Source of the DNA: a virus | Direction: 5' to 3' (one strand) | Virus record (IMG/VR): IMGVR_UViG_3300005583_000001 | Coordinates: 1-38,414 of that record | DNA length: 38,414 nucleotides | Part shown: piece by piece, positions 1 through 7,470 of the stretch | How the letters are laid out: every line of letters begins with the position of its first letter | Numbering within the stretch: the first letter of the stretch is position 1 | Position numbers and translations under genes: made by a program | The notes under the pieces: model-generated | What the model was told of the DNA's origin: nothing | What the model saw: only the letters and a program-made list of their open reading frames with translations | The model's database searches: none

Positions 1-120
1 GTGGGGTTTTGGCGTTATTTACGCTGGTGGAGATATCTTTTTGGTGGCGTTTTTTAGTAGTGTGGGGATGGTTGCTACTTTTCGGGGTAGTTGTACCACA
101 TTATAATATATTACACATTT
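1..120. repeat. Left copy of exact 120-bp terminal direct repeat
   Basis: These 120 bases are identical to the last 120 bases of the window (38295-38414). The repeat runs through the 3' end of the first leftward gene, so it is coding DNA that has been read twice. The simplest reading is the overlap of a circular assembly, giving a unit genome of 38,294 bp, either circularly permuted or closed by terminal redundancy. A true short terminal repeat of a podovirus is possible, but T7-like repeats usually lie in non-coding DNA. Confidence 0.95.
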
Positions 121-354
121 TTTGAGTACGGCTGTGCCACCTTGGTAGTCGTCTGTTTCGAGGTCTAGGGTGCATGCTACGTAGTAGTAGCGTTCGTCTT
201 GGGAGACAAGGTATCCTATGGCTGAGAGGATGCGGGTGTGGTGTGTGGTTTTGGGGTGGCACCATGTTTCGTCTAACCCGTAATGGTCTTCCCAAAAGAT
301 TTCTACTATTGCTGGTATGTTAGGACATGTCGTTCTTTGGTTTGTTCCTACCAT
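19..354 (-). CDS. Hypothetical protein, 111 aa
   Basis: I do not recognise this protein. It has a mixed alpha/beta composition with a Trp-Cys-His-Pro segment near residue 31 and a Tyr-rich core (residues 47-60), and it has no obvious membrane segment or signal peptide. It is the last of four small leftward genes diverging from the terminase operon. Its ATG overlaps the stop of the preceding gene by 7 bases, which suggests translational coupling. Its 3' end falls inside the 120-bp terminal repeat, so the gene sits on the junction of the circularised genome. The next leftward gene lies more than 400 bp away on the circle. Function unknown. Confidence 0.7.
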   Translation of the reverse strand: MVGTNQRTTCPNIPAIVEIFWEDHYGLDETWCHPKTTHHTRILSAIGYLVSQDERYYYVACTLDLETDDYQGGTAVLKKCVIYYNVVQLPRKVATIPTLLKNATKKISPPA

Positions 355-638
355 TTGACTTTGTCCGCCCAGTATGCTGCCGACATTGGTCCTTTGGCGA
401 TGTTGCGTCCGTGGCGTGATTTGAATGAGGCGCGTTTGGCTTTCATTCGTTCTGATTCTCCTGCTTTGGGTGCCCCTGCTGTCGATGCTCCTTGTTCACC
501 AAAACGTATCGTTTTGATTTGGGCTCCCGATTTGGCTACCACTATATGAGACTTTTTGGGGTGAGTTGGTGTGCGTTTAGGTTTGTTGTAACCTGTGACT
601 CCTGCACGTGCGAGCCTAGGATCTTTGCTAGTAGCCAT
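348..638 (-). CDS. Conserved phage protein with C-terminal SAAYWAxKVKW motif, 96 aa
   Basis: This is a small, strongly basic protein (many Lys and Arg). Residues 28-50 carry the pattern KSHIVVAKSG...KTIRFGEQG. The C-terminal third carries FKSRHGRNIAKG followed by SAAYWADKVKW at the very end. I recognise this arrangement from many uncharacterised phage proteins that are often encoded near packaging or structural genes; no function has been established that I know of. The ATG shares a TAATG overlap with the 39-aa gene upstream, and the 3' end overlaps the next gene by 7 bases, so the small genes form a tight operon. The charge suggests nucleic-acid contact, but that is inference. Confidence 0.8.
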   Translation of the reverse strand: MATSKDPRLARAGVTGYNKPKRTPTHPKKSHIVVAKSGAQIKTIRFGEQGASTAGAPKAGESERMKAKRASFKSRHGRNIAKGPMSAAYWADKVKW

Positions 639-757
639 TACTTCTTCTTCCTACCGCCTCCGAGAGCCACAGGGGGTTTGAAGGGTTTGAACCCTTTAAC
701 CTTACGTTGCTGCTGACCTGCAGCAATAGGTTTCGCGTTGCGTTTAAAGTTCACCAT
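638..757 (-). CDS. Small basic protein, 39 aa
   Basis: On the minus strand an ATG at 757 opens a 39-codon frame that ends in TAA, with the last A shared with the ATG of the following gene (TAATG). The product is very basic: it starts MVNFKRNAKP, contains QQQRKVKG, and ends GGGRKKK. It has no hydrophobic segment. A tight overlap on both sides (14 bases with the upstream frame, 1 base with the downstream gene) supports it as a real link in the operon. A role in binding nucleic acid is plausible from charge alone. The family is not recognised. Confidence 0.55.
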   Translation of the reverse strand: MVNFKRNAKPIAAGQQQRKVKGFKPFKPPVALGGGRKKK

Positions 758-956
758 AGACCCATCCTTTGTCGTCGCCGTAGTTTTCTTTTTGATGGGT
801 TATAGATACGTTTCCGTCCCTGCGGTAGGAAGCGTATGCCTGTCGGCCCCTATCAATAGCGTTACTCGTTACATGGTCTATTAGGTAACGAAGTTGCCTA
901 TAGATTATGGGATTGGAAGAGAATGTACTCGATGCGCGCCAAGAAGAATATATCAC
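744..956 (-). CDS. Hypothetical protein, start uncertain
   Basis: The C-terminal 50 residues (containing DHVTSNAIDRGRQAYASYRR, ending KGWVYGEL) look protein-like and lead directly into the 39-aa gene with a 14-base overlap. The only standard start in frame is a GTG at 956, which would place the first 17 codons antisense to the start of the small terminase gene (907). There is no ATG, GTG or TTG between 956 and the convincing part of the protein. Either the divergent genes truly overlap, a rare start such as ATA is used near 892, or the frame is not translated. No function recognised. Confidence 0.4.
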   Translation of the reverse strand: MIYSSWRASSTFSSNPIIYRQLRYLIDHVTSNAIDRGRQAYASYRRDGNVSITHQKENYGDDKGWVYGEL

Positions 957-1335
957 CTGGCTGTGTACGGCACCGTCTGAAAGGGTCCCTGCGTCGAAAG
1001 ATCGCTATGCGGAGTCTATCGGTATTGCTGGTTCTACTCTTCGTAGATGGGAAAAAAAGGAACTCTTCAAGAAAGAGTGGCAGTCTCGCGTGGACAATAT
1101 TCAGGGATCTCCTGAGCGTTCTCAGCGGCTTTTGGATACATTGTACGACAAGGCTATCGGCGGCGACATCAAGGCTGCCCAACTGTATTTGCAAGCCACA
1201 AACCGAATGGCTCCGCCCACGATTAACGTCAAGTCCGAGACCCATATCAGTGAGTTGTCAGATAAAGACTTGGAAGAACTAATTTCTGCTGTAGCCTCGC
1301 AGGAGCAGGCTTCGCGTCAACTCCGCGTTGTGTAA
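907..1335 (+). CDS. terS: Terminase small subunit (putative)
   Basis: This 142-residue protein precedes the large terminase and fits the role of the DNA-recognition subunit that selects phage DNA for packaging. The N-terminal 60 residues contain a helix-turn-helix-like segment (about residues 25-52: SKDRYAESIGIAGSTLRRWE), typical of small terminases of the phBC6A51/HTH type. The middle is helical, with LYDKAIGGDIKAAQLYLQ, a pattern common to this family for oligomerisation. The C-terminus is acidic and helical. The stop TAA overlaps the ATG of the next small gene. The ribosome site upstream of ATG 907 is weak; the start was chosen because family members begin shortly before the LDARQ segment. 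Confidence 0.75.
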   Translation: MGLEENVLDARQEEYITWLCTAPSERVPASKDRYAESIGIAGSTLRRWEKKELFKKEWQSRVDNIQGSPERSQRLLDTLYDKAIGGDIKAAQLYLQATNRMAPPTINVKSETHISELSDKDLEELISAVASQEQASRQLRVV

Positions 1336-1463
1336 TGATCTATTGGTGGGTTTGTCCTAAGTGTGGGGAACAGTTTCCTTGGAGTCTCTGCAAGGGCGTA
1401 TGCCCTGAGTGTGACCCAGGTCATAAGCCACGAAGGATGAGGGAAGACGACCAATGCAACTAA
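1335..1463 (+). CDS. Zinc-ribbon microprotein, 42 aa
   Basis: A 42-codon frame starts at an ATG that overlaps the stop of the small terminase (TAATG) and ends 10 bases into the large terminase gene. The product begins MIYWWVCPKCGEQFPW and carries a second pair CPEC, giving CPKC at residues 7-10, a lone Cys19 and CPEC at 23-26, followed by a basic tail KPRRMR. This is the layout of a small zinc ribbon. Translational coupling on both sides between terS and terL makes it very likely real. It might act in packaging or late transcription, but no function can be assigned from the sequence. Confidence 0.75.
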   Translation: MIYWWVCPKCGEQFPWSLCKGVCPECDPGHKPRRMREDDQCN

Positions 1464-3046
1464 ACGAGTTGTTGAATGAGAAAGAATGGCGTAAGTGTCG
1501 AGGTCCCGAAGAACCCTCTGTCCAAGAGTTGGTTGAAGCCTTCGAGTATTTCTGTACCACATACTGGAGTATCAAACATCCTGAGCGTGGTCGTATCATC
1601 TTCGATCTTCGAGAAGCCCAACTTTTAACTGTCGAGGCTTGGCTCTCCAACCGCTACAGCGTAGTGTTAAAAGCGCGTCAGATTGGCTTTTCTACCCTAG
1701 GTGCCGCATACGCTTTTTGGTTGACCTTCTTTTGGTCTGATAGGTTTGTAGTCATGCTTTCACGTACAGAACGTGAAGCCGCTAAACTACTACAGAAATC
1801 TAAATACGGATACAAGTTCTTACCCCAGTGGATGAAGCAACGAGGTCCACAAGTGACTTCAGATAACCAGTTGAAGATGACTTTCTCGAACGAGTCTGCG
1901 GTAGAGTCTTTGCCTTCAGGCAATGACCCTGCCCGTGGCGAGTCCGTGTATCTTGTTATTGTGGACGAAATGGCTTTCTTGCCCAACGCTGAAGAAGCGT
2001 GGGCTTCTATTGAACCTATTGCTGACGTAGGTGGACGCGTTATTTGCCTCAGTACCGCTAATGGTAGCGGGAACTTCTTCCATCATCTGTGGGTGGGGTC
2101 TCAAACGGGAACGAACCTGTTCAAAGGCGTCTTTTGGCCGTGGTCGGCTGGTGATCGTGACGATAACTGGTACGAAACTAAGATTAAAACGATGCCAAGT
2201 TGGCAATTACACCAAGAATACCCTCGAAGTTCAGAAGAAGCCTTCATCAAGTCGGGTAACCCCGTCTTCGACGTTGATTTGCTGTCCAAATTAGAGACCG
2301 AAGAACCCGATAGAGGTTATTTAAAGAACACAGCCCGCAAAATAAGCGATTATGTCATTACCCCTGAAGGCGAATTGGCTATTTGGGAGATGCCAAGGAT
2401 AGATGGCATCTATGTTATTGGTGCTGACGTTGCTGAAGGGCTGGTACACGGCGACTTTTCGGCTGCTCACGTCATAGAAGCACGTACTCAACTTGTCGTC
2501 GCCCACTGGCACGGTCATGTGGACCCCGACTTGTTTGGAGATGCCCTAGGGGACTTGGGTTGGTTTTATAACGGTGCTCTTATTGGCGTGGAAAGCAACA
2601 ACCACGGTCTGACAACGCTGAAAGCGTTGCAGAGATACAACTACAAGAACATTTATCGCAATAGACGACTACAGCAACGACAACCAGTACAGACAGAGGT
2701 GTTGGGATGGCGTACTACGCAGGCTACTAAGCCTTTAGCAATAGATGAACTGTCTGCTTCTATCCGTGAAGAAGAGTTACAGATCCTAGACGAGTACACG
2801 ATTGGGGAATTGCGTTCTTTTGTTCGCGACCCTAATGGTCGCATGCACGGCTCCCCCCATGACGACAGAGTAATGTCTCTCGCTATCACATACCAGATGT
2901 TGAAGTATGTCTGGTTGCCTGAATACAGGGTGGAAACCCCTGTTATCGAATATAGTTTAGATTGGTTTGCCCGATACATCCATCATGGCGATGCTGGTAC
3001 TGGACCTGTACCTTTGGGTGCATACAACACACGAAAATCGATGTAA
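1454..3046 (+). CDS. terL: Terminase large subunit (ATPase and nuclease)
   Basis: The packaging motor that pumps DNA into the prohead and cuts the concatemer; 530 aa is normal for the family. The ATPase part has a deviant Walker A (KARQIGFST, residues 73-81), Walker B with catalytic Glu (VIVDEMAF, 168-175), and the coupling motif STANG (200-204). The nuclease part has the RNase H-like acidic residues: Asp325 in VIGADVAEG, Glu380 in LIGVESNNHG, and Asp470/471 in PHDDRVMSL. The gene overlaps the 42-aa zinc gene by 10 bases and is followed by a short spacer and another zinc-ribbon gene. The cut type (cos, pac or direct repeat) cannot be told from this sequence. Confidence 0.96.
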   Translation: MQLNELLNEKEWRKCRGPEEPSVQELVEAFEYFCTTYWSIKHPERGRIIFDLREAQLLTVEAWLSNRYSVVLKARQIGFSTLGAAYAFWLTFFWSDRFVVMLSRTEREAAKLLQKSKYGYKFLPQWMKQRGPQVTSDNQLKMTFSNESAVESLPSGNDPARGESVYLVIVDEMAFLPNAEEAWASIEPIADVGGRVICLSTANGSGNFFHHLWVGSQTGTNLFKGVFWPWSAGDRDDNWYETKIKTMPSWQLHQEYPRSSEEAFIKSGNPVFDVDLLSKLETEEPDRGYLKNTARKISDYVITPEGELAIWEMPRIDGIYVIGADVAEGLVHGDFSAAHVIEARTQLVVAHWHGHVDPDLFGDALGDLGWFYNGALIGVESNNHGLTTLKALQRYNYKNIYRNRRLQQRQPVQTEVLGWRTTQATKPLAIDELSASIREEELQILDEYTIGELRSFVRDPNGRMHGSPHDDRVMSLAITYQMLKYVWLPEYRVETPVIEYSLDWFARYIHHGDAGTGPVPLGAYNTRKSM

Positions 3047-3064
3047 CGAATCCAACATATTGTT

Positions 3065-3292
3065 ATGGGTCAATTTAATTGTACAGAATGTGACAGAATC
3101 GTATCCTTTGACGTGATCCCACGTCGCGGATTCATATGTTTCAAATGTCATGTATCAACTGTAAACCTTGGTTTTGCATACGGTAAGGAAAATTTCCATG
3201 GCGACACAATCAAACAACGTCAAGACCTGCAGATGAAACAAGCCTCAGCCGCTGGTATTAAGGCGGAACCTGTCGGGGAGCGTTGGATCTAA
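3065..3292 (+). CDS. Zinc-ribbon protein, 75 aa
   Basis: The first 30 residues hold two Cys pairs, CTEC (6-9) and CFKC (25-28), as in a small zinc ribbon. The rest is polar, with a helical QRQDLQMKQASAAG segment. It lies between the large terminase and the pair of membrane proteins, in the same orientation and with short spacers. A similar 42-aa zinc protein lies on the other side of terL. The family is not known to me; a role in head assembly, packaging or regulation cannot be told apart. Confidence 0.75.
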   Translation: MGQFNCTECDRIVSFDVIPRRGFICFKCHVSTVNLGFAYGKENFHGDTIKQRQDLQMKQASAAGIKAEPVGERWI

Positions 3293-3295
3293 CTC

Positions 3296-3493
3296 ATGTG
3301 GGTTCCTATTGTTGTTGCCTTAATCGGGGGACCTTTAATGATTTTGTTAACAAAGTTTGATAAAAGGAACACGGCTCAACATGGGGCTAACATGGAAGTT
3401 TTACAAAGCATAGAAGGTAAGGTTGACAAGATTGACGAACGTCTTGAAGGTCACATTGACTGGCACTACAAAGGAGCCGAAAATGATTTATAA
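3296..3493 (+). CDS. Small membrane protein, possible holin, 65 aa
   Basis: One N-terminal hydrophobic segment (residues 2-19, VPIVVALIGGPLMILLTK) is followed by a charged helical tail with heptad-like spacing (MEVLQSIEGKVDKIDERLEGHIDWH). One N-terminal membrane span with a charged coiled tail is found in many small phage holin or holin-accessory proteins. It overlaps the next membrane-protein gene by 11 bases. The pair stands far from the endolysin at 24714, which is unusual, so the holin call is tentative. Confidence 0.65.
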   Translation: MWVPIVVALIGGPLMILLTKFDKRNTAQHGANMEVLQSIEGKVDKIDERLEGHIDWHYKGAENDL

Positions 3494-3686
3494 AGTAGCA
3501 GCAAAGAAAGCCCTAGCAACCTTCGTGTTTGCATCTACAGGTATTCTTATTGGTGGAGCACTTGGCGGTCTCGAAGTATGGAAAACAGCCCTATGGGCTG
3601 GCGTTGGAGCATTAATCAACTTTGCTTATCGTGCTTCTGAGCAGTTAATTATTGAAGCCCAAATAGACGATAGCGACGAACTATAA
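3483..3686 (+). CDS. Two-span membrane protein, possible holin, 67 aa
   Basis: The start at 3483 is preceded by an AAAGGAG ribosome site at good spacing; a longer frame from 3423 would lie inside the previous gene and is less likely. The protein has two membrane spans (about residues 10-30, FVFASTGILIGGALGG, and 34-50, ALWAGVGALINFAY) joined by a short turn, with a basic N-terminus and an acidic C-terminus. This is a class II holin-like pattern. With the single-span protein encoded just upstream it could form a holin/antiholin-type pair. Its position before the portal gene differs from a usual lysis cassette, so the membrane call is firm but the holin role is not. Confidence 0.65.
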   Translation: MIYKVAAKKALATFVFASTGILIGGALGGLEVWKTALWAGVGALINFAYRASEQLIIEAQIDDSDEL

Positions 3687-3689
3687 CCT

Positions 3690-5477
3690 ATGGCACGCGA
3701 GTCGCAGTCAGATCAACTAGGGAAACTGCAAGCCAAAATAGCATTGGCAAAACGTTTTCGACGACACGAAGACTACGACAATACTTGGCGTCGCCTAGTC
3801 GACCTTTACCGAGGCAAGCATTACGAGTCAATCAGCCAAGAAGATCGCCTACTCATCAACGTATGTTTCTCCACGATCAACATTATTGCCCCTTCTGTTG
3901 CAGTTAACTATCCTAAGATTGCGGTTAATGCGCGAAGACCTGAAGCCGCCGCGCAAGCAGTAATTACGGAAGCGGTTATTAACTATTGGTGGAAGCACTA
4001 CAAGATTAAACCCGAGTTTCGACGCGCAGTAAAAGACTTCCTTATCGTAGGTCACGGCTGGTTAAAGTGTGGCTACCGATATGTTGAAGAAGAAGAAATC
4101 AGTCAAGATGGAGATCACTCAGACGAGAAGATGGAAGGAAATGATATCACACCGACTATCATTGTTACTGAAGATCGTCCGTTTGTAGAACGCGTTTCAC
4201 CCTTTGACGTCTTTGTTGACCCTGACTGTACCTCCATGTCCGACGCCCGCTGGATAGCCCAACGTGTACGTCGCACTATAGAAGAAGTCAAAACAGATAA
4301 GCGATACCTTAAAGTAGCGCGAGATAACCTTAATGCCACTTCATGGAACCATGTTGAGGACCAGGGTTCGACCTATGACCCTACGGATAAAGAAGCAGGG
4401 TACGTCGAGATTTGGGAATACTACGACATTGTCAAGAAAACAATGTGCGTATTTGGTGATGGTTCGGAACACTTCTTGGTTAAGCCAACGGACATGCCCT
4501 ATTCTTTTGGACATCCTTATGTGATGATCCGCAACTATGATGTCCCTGATTACTTCTATCCAATGGGCGACCTTGAAGCCATTGAGCCGCTTCAACGAGA
4601 GTTGAACGCGACTCGTACGCAGATGATGAATCACCGTAAAAGGTATTCACGCAAGTACCTATTTAAGGAGTCGGCGTTTGACGCTGACGGACGTGACGCC
4701 CTTGAATCCGACTACGACAACGTGTTGGTGCCAGTATCAAGCGACGAGAACCTCAACAATGTTGTCGTTCCCTTCCCCGCTGTTGTTACTCCGCCCGAGT
4801 TTTATCGTCAGTCAGACATCATTGAGGGAGACATACAGACCGTTTCGGGTATCTCGGAATACCAGCGTGGTGGTCTTCCCGAGATTAGACGTACGGCAAC
4901 AGAAGCGGCAATTGTACAAGATGCCGCTAACGCTCGAGCCGCAGACAAGTTGGCTACCATTGAAGCGTCTATCGCTGAGGTTGCTTACCGATTGGTAATC
5001 CTAGCCCAACAGTTTATGACTGGTGAGCAAGTAGCCCGTATTGTGGGCAAGGATGGTGAACCTCTTTGGGTTACGTTTGATACCGAATATATTGCTGGCG
5101 AGTTTGATTACGAGGTGGAGGCTGGTTCTACGGCACCTGCCAATGACTCTTTCCGACGACAGATGGCACTACAGATGGTTGATGCTATGGCTCCATTTGC
5201 TGGCGCTGGCATTGTGAACATGCCCGCTTTGGCGGCTCATGTTCTACAATTTGGCTTTGGTGTGAAGAACCCTGATCAGTTCGTGACTGCTGGACCTCCT
5301 CCAATGCCTGAAGAAGCACTTGCTCCTGAGCAGATGCCACCTGAACAGATGCCTCCACAGGGCATGCCGCAAAGCAATCTTGGTGCTATGGCACCTGCAC
5401 CCGACATGAGTCAGGTTGATCCTGCGGTCATTCAAGCGTTGATTTCTCGTATGGGAATGCAACTACCCAACACTTGA
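3690..5477 (+). CDS. Portal protein
   Basis: At 595 aa this fits the dodecameric portal of short-tailed phages, through which DNA enters and leaves the head. It follows terL and precedes the scaffold and capsid genes, the usual order. Typical portal features are a helical N-terminal part with the segment INIIAPSVAVNYPKI, a wing region with VSPFDVFVDPDC (about 170-180), a stem/crown region with YQRGGLPEIRRTATEAA (about 390-407) and long helices after it, and a Pro/Met/Gln-rich flexible C-terminus (about 535-575) with repeats of PEQMPP. The family is recognised by order and by the segment R-x-A-T-E-A that many portals carry. Start ATG has only a weak ribosome site and lies 3 bases after the previous stop. 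Confidence 0.88.
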   Translation: MARESQSDQLGKLQAKIALAKRFRRHEDYDNTWRRLVDLYRGKHYESISQEDRLLINVCFSTINIIAPSVAVNYPKIAVNARRPEAAAQAVITEAVINYWWKHYKIKPEFRRAVKDFLIVGHGWLKCGYRYVEEEEISQDGDHSDEKMEGNDITPTIIVTEDRPFVERVSPFDVFVDPDCTSMSDARWIAQRVRRTIEEVKTDKRYLKVARDNLNATSWNHVEDQGSTYDPTDKEAGYVEIWEYYDIVKKTMCVFGDGSEHFLVKPTDMPYSFGHPYVMIRNYDVPDYFYPMGDLEAIEPLQRELNATRTQMMNHRKRYSRKYLFKESAFDADGRDALESDYDNVLVPVSSDENLNNVVVPFPAVVTPPEFYRQSDIIEGDIQTVSGISEYQRGGLPEIRRTATEAAIVQDAANARAADKLATIEASIAEVAYRLVILAQQFMTGEQVARIVGKDGEPLWVTFDTEYIAGEFDYEVEAGSTAPANDSFRRQMALQMVDAMAPFAGAGIVNMPALAAHVLQFGFGVKNPDQFVTAGPPPMPEEALAPEQMPPEQMPPQGMPQSNLGAMAPAPDMSQVDPAVIQALISRMGMQLPNT

Positions 5478-5535
5478 TGTAACGATCATTACATATATGT
5501 AGAGCAACCTTTAGGACTCTAGAAGGAGATCAGCA

Positions 5536-6306
5536 ATGTCTGATTTTGATACAGACTCAGGATTCGAATCCGAAAGCGGACAAATCGAAGAGTTGGGTGA
5601 AGTTGAAGATAGCGAAATTTCTCGTTTAGACGTCAATGAGTTAGGTGATCATTATATTACCGTACGTGTTGATGGCGAAGATGTGGACGTTTTGTTGTCC
5701 GAGGCTGTAGCAGGTTATTCGCGTCAATCGGATTATACTCGAAAGACACAAGAACTTGCAACGCAAAAGAGTGAACTTCAATGGGCAACTGCTATTAAGC
5801 AAGCATTGGATAACGACCCAGCAGGAACTTTAAAGTTACTGTCGTCGCATTATGGTGTTTCTAACAAGGAGGCACAGCAAATGGTGAACGATGATGATTT
5901 TTTTGGGGATGGCTTTGACGAGGTCGATCCGATGTCTAAGCGTCTACAAGAGTTCGAAAAGCGCGTAAGCGTGTTCGAACAGGCGCAAGCACAGCAGGAA
6001 CTTCAAGTGGAGATCAGTCGGTTGCAAACCAAGTATGGTGAAGATTTCGATGCTAGAGAAGTGGTGGCGTTTGCTGTTGCAAACAACAACTCTGACCTAG
6101 AAGGCGTTTTTAAGCAACTTGCATTTGACAGGGTGAGTACTCGTGGAAAACAAAATTCTGCAGAGTCGAAAACTGTTGAGAGCAAGCGCGCGGCATCTGT
6201 TGTTTCAGGCGCTTCGTCTGCTAAAGGCGGCAAAAACGAAATTGGCACCATTCGCACAATCTCTGATGCTTGGAATTCTGCAAAGAAAACCCACGGCGTC
6301 TCCTAA
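5536..6306 (+). CDS. Scaffolding-type protein
   Basis: This 256-aa protein sits between portal and major capsid protein and has the composition of a scaffold. It has an acidic N-terminus (first 35 residues rich in Asp, Glu and Ser), a short beta-rich segment (HYITVRVDGEDVDVLLSEA, about 38-57), then long charged helices with coiled-coil character (RLQEFEKRVSVFEQAQAQQ, about 136-153) and a basic Ser/Lys-rich C-terminus that could bind the capsid protein. A strong ribosome site (AGAAGGAGAT) precedes the ATG, fitting a highly made protein. No protease was seen nearby, so the scaffold is probably not cleaved. The role is inferred from position and composition. Confidence 0.8.
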   Translation: MSDFDTDSGFESESGQIEELGEVEDSEISRLDVNELGDHYITVRVDGEDVDVLLSEAVAGYSRQSDYTRKTQELATQKSELQWATAIKQALDNDPAGTLKLLSSHYGVSNKEAQQMVNDDDFFGDGFDEVDPMSKRLQEFEKRVSVFEQAQAQQELQVEISRLQTKYGEDFDAREVVAFAVANNNSDLEGVFKQLAFDRVSTRGKQNSAESKTVESKRAASVVSGASSAKGGKNEIGTIRTISDAWNSAKKTHGVS

Positions 6307-6324
6307 CCCCTAAAAGGACTAATC

Positions 6325-7251
6325 ATGTCTAACCCAAACTTTGATGCAATTTTGACCACAACGCTTGCGAACTATCGCAAGACGTTGGCAGACAACGTGT
6401 TCACCGCACGTCCATTAACCTATTGGTTGATGAATAAGGGCCGTATTCGTATGGTCAATGGTGGTACAAAAATCGTTGAGCCTTTGGTTCACGCCCTCAA
6501 CTCAACTGTTGCGCCATACGCTGGCTACGACACATTGAGCCTTACCCCTCAGACTGGCATCTCTGCTGCTGAATTTGATTGGAAGCAGTACGCTGTTTCG
6601 ATTGCTATTTCAGGAATCGAAGAGGCTAAGAACAACGGCGAACAGCAGTTGATCAACCTTTTGGAAGCAAAGATCATGCAGGCTGAAGAGTCAATGAAGG
6701 AAGGCTTTAACGCCATGTTCTTCAGCAATGGTGTTGCAACTAACTCGTGGAATGGTCTTGGTAACCTCGTTGAGGCTTCGGGTACTGTCGGCGGAATTGA
6801 CCGTGCAACGAATGCTTACTGGCGTTCATACGAAGAGAACACCGCTACGGCGTTAACTCTTGCTCAGATGAGTACCGCGTATAACACGGTTGCTGTTGGT
6901 AGCGATGTGCCTGACACGGTTCTGACCACTCAGGCTCTGTATGAGAAGTATGAGTCATTGTTGATTCCAAACTTGCGCTACACGGACACAGCGACTGCTA
7001 ATGCAGGATTCCAAAACTTGTTGTTCAAGTCTGCTCCAGTCATGTACGACACTGCTTGCCCTGCAGGCGAGGTCTACTTCCTGAACAGCAAGTATTTGAC
7101 TCTTGTTGGTCACAGCGAGAAGTGGTTTGCTCACACGGACTTCGTTCGTCCTACCGCACAGGATGCTCGCTTTGCGCTCATCTTGTGCTACGGCAACTTG
7201 ACAATCCGCAACTCAAAGAAGCAAGGCAAACTTACCGCTAAGACTGCCTAA
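6325..7251 (+). CDS. Major capsid protein (putative)
   Basis: This 308-residue protein lies directly after the scaffold with an AAAAGGAC ribosome site, and its codon use is smooth, as expected of the most abundant virion protein. The composition (Ala, Thr, Asn rich, few Cys) and lack of a long N-terminal delta-domain fit an HK97-fold capsid protein made with a separate scaffold. The middle section VEASGTVGGIDRATNAYWRS, around residue 150, matches the substrate-loop style sequence GGIDR...YWR seen in many capsid proteins of this type. A very stable hairpin follows the gene. No other gene in the block is a better candidate. Confidence 0.85.
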   Translation: MSNPNFDAILTTTLANYRKTLADNVFTARPLTYWLMNKGRIRMVNGGTKIVEPLVHALNSTVAPYAGYDTLSLTPQTGISAAEFDWKQYAVSIAISGIEEAKNNGEQQLINLLEAKIMQAEESMKEGFNAMFFSNGVATNSWNGLGNLVEASGTVGGIDRATNAYWRSYEENTATALTLAQMSTAYNTVAVGSDVPDTVLTTQALYEKYESLLIPNLRYTDTATANAGFQNLLFKSAPVMYDTACPAGEVYFLNSKYLTLVGHSEKWFAHTDFVRPTAQDARFALILCYGNLTIRNSKKQGKLTAKTA

Positions 7252-7268
7252 TTGTTACAAGTGATTGT

Positions 7269-7288
7269 GCCCGGGGGAAACCCCGGGC
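7269..7288 (+). terminator. GC-rich GNRA-capped hairpin after the capsid gene
   Basis: An 8-bp perfect stem (GCCCGGGG with CCCCGGGC) is closed by a GAAA tetraloop, 17 bases after the capsid stop codon. There is no U-run after it, so it is not a textbook intrinsic terminator. It may slow or partly stop transcription, or protect the 3' end of the capsid mRNA from exonucleases, so that the capsid gene is expressed more than the genes below. Confidence 0.55.
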
Positions 7289-7315
7289 CAATCGTCCAAT
7301 CCGAAAGGAATGTTA

Positions 7316-7468
7316 ATGAGTAAATGTTTTTCATCAACTGATACGTATCCTAAGTTTCATGGGGGAAGTGTTTCTCCTGAGCGTGTTCTTAAGGCTTCTT
7401 TTAAGGCTGTTAAGAAAGACGAAGATAAGCAAAGTTCTTCATATGTTACCTCTAAGGGACGAGGCTGA
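7316..7468 (+). CDS. Small hypothetical protein, 50 aa
   Basis: The start at 7316 has an AAAGGA ribosome site about 7 bases upstream; an ATG 6 bases earlier is too close to it. A longer in-frame opening would run back through the hairpin after the capsid gene and is unlikely. The product is Ser/Lys-rich, with SVSPERVLKASFKAVKKDEDKQ in the middle and SKGRG at the end. It is the first of three adjacent short basic genes. Not recognised; it could be a minor head or decoration component by position. Confidence 0.65.
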   Translation: MSKCFSSTDTYPKFHGGSVSPERVLKASFKAVKKDEDKQSSSYVTSKGRG

Positions 7469-7470
7469 TT

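Noticed and set aside
898-1245. Leftward 115-codon frame over the small terminase
   Set aside because: It lies antisense to the well-supported terminase gene, and its residues look random.
5560-5571. GGATTCGAATCC, like the T-loop of a tRNA
   Set aside because: It lies within the scaffold gene in frame, and no acceptor, D or anticodon stems fit around it.
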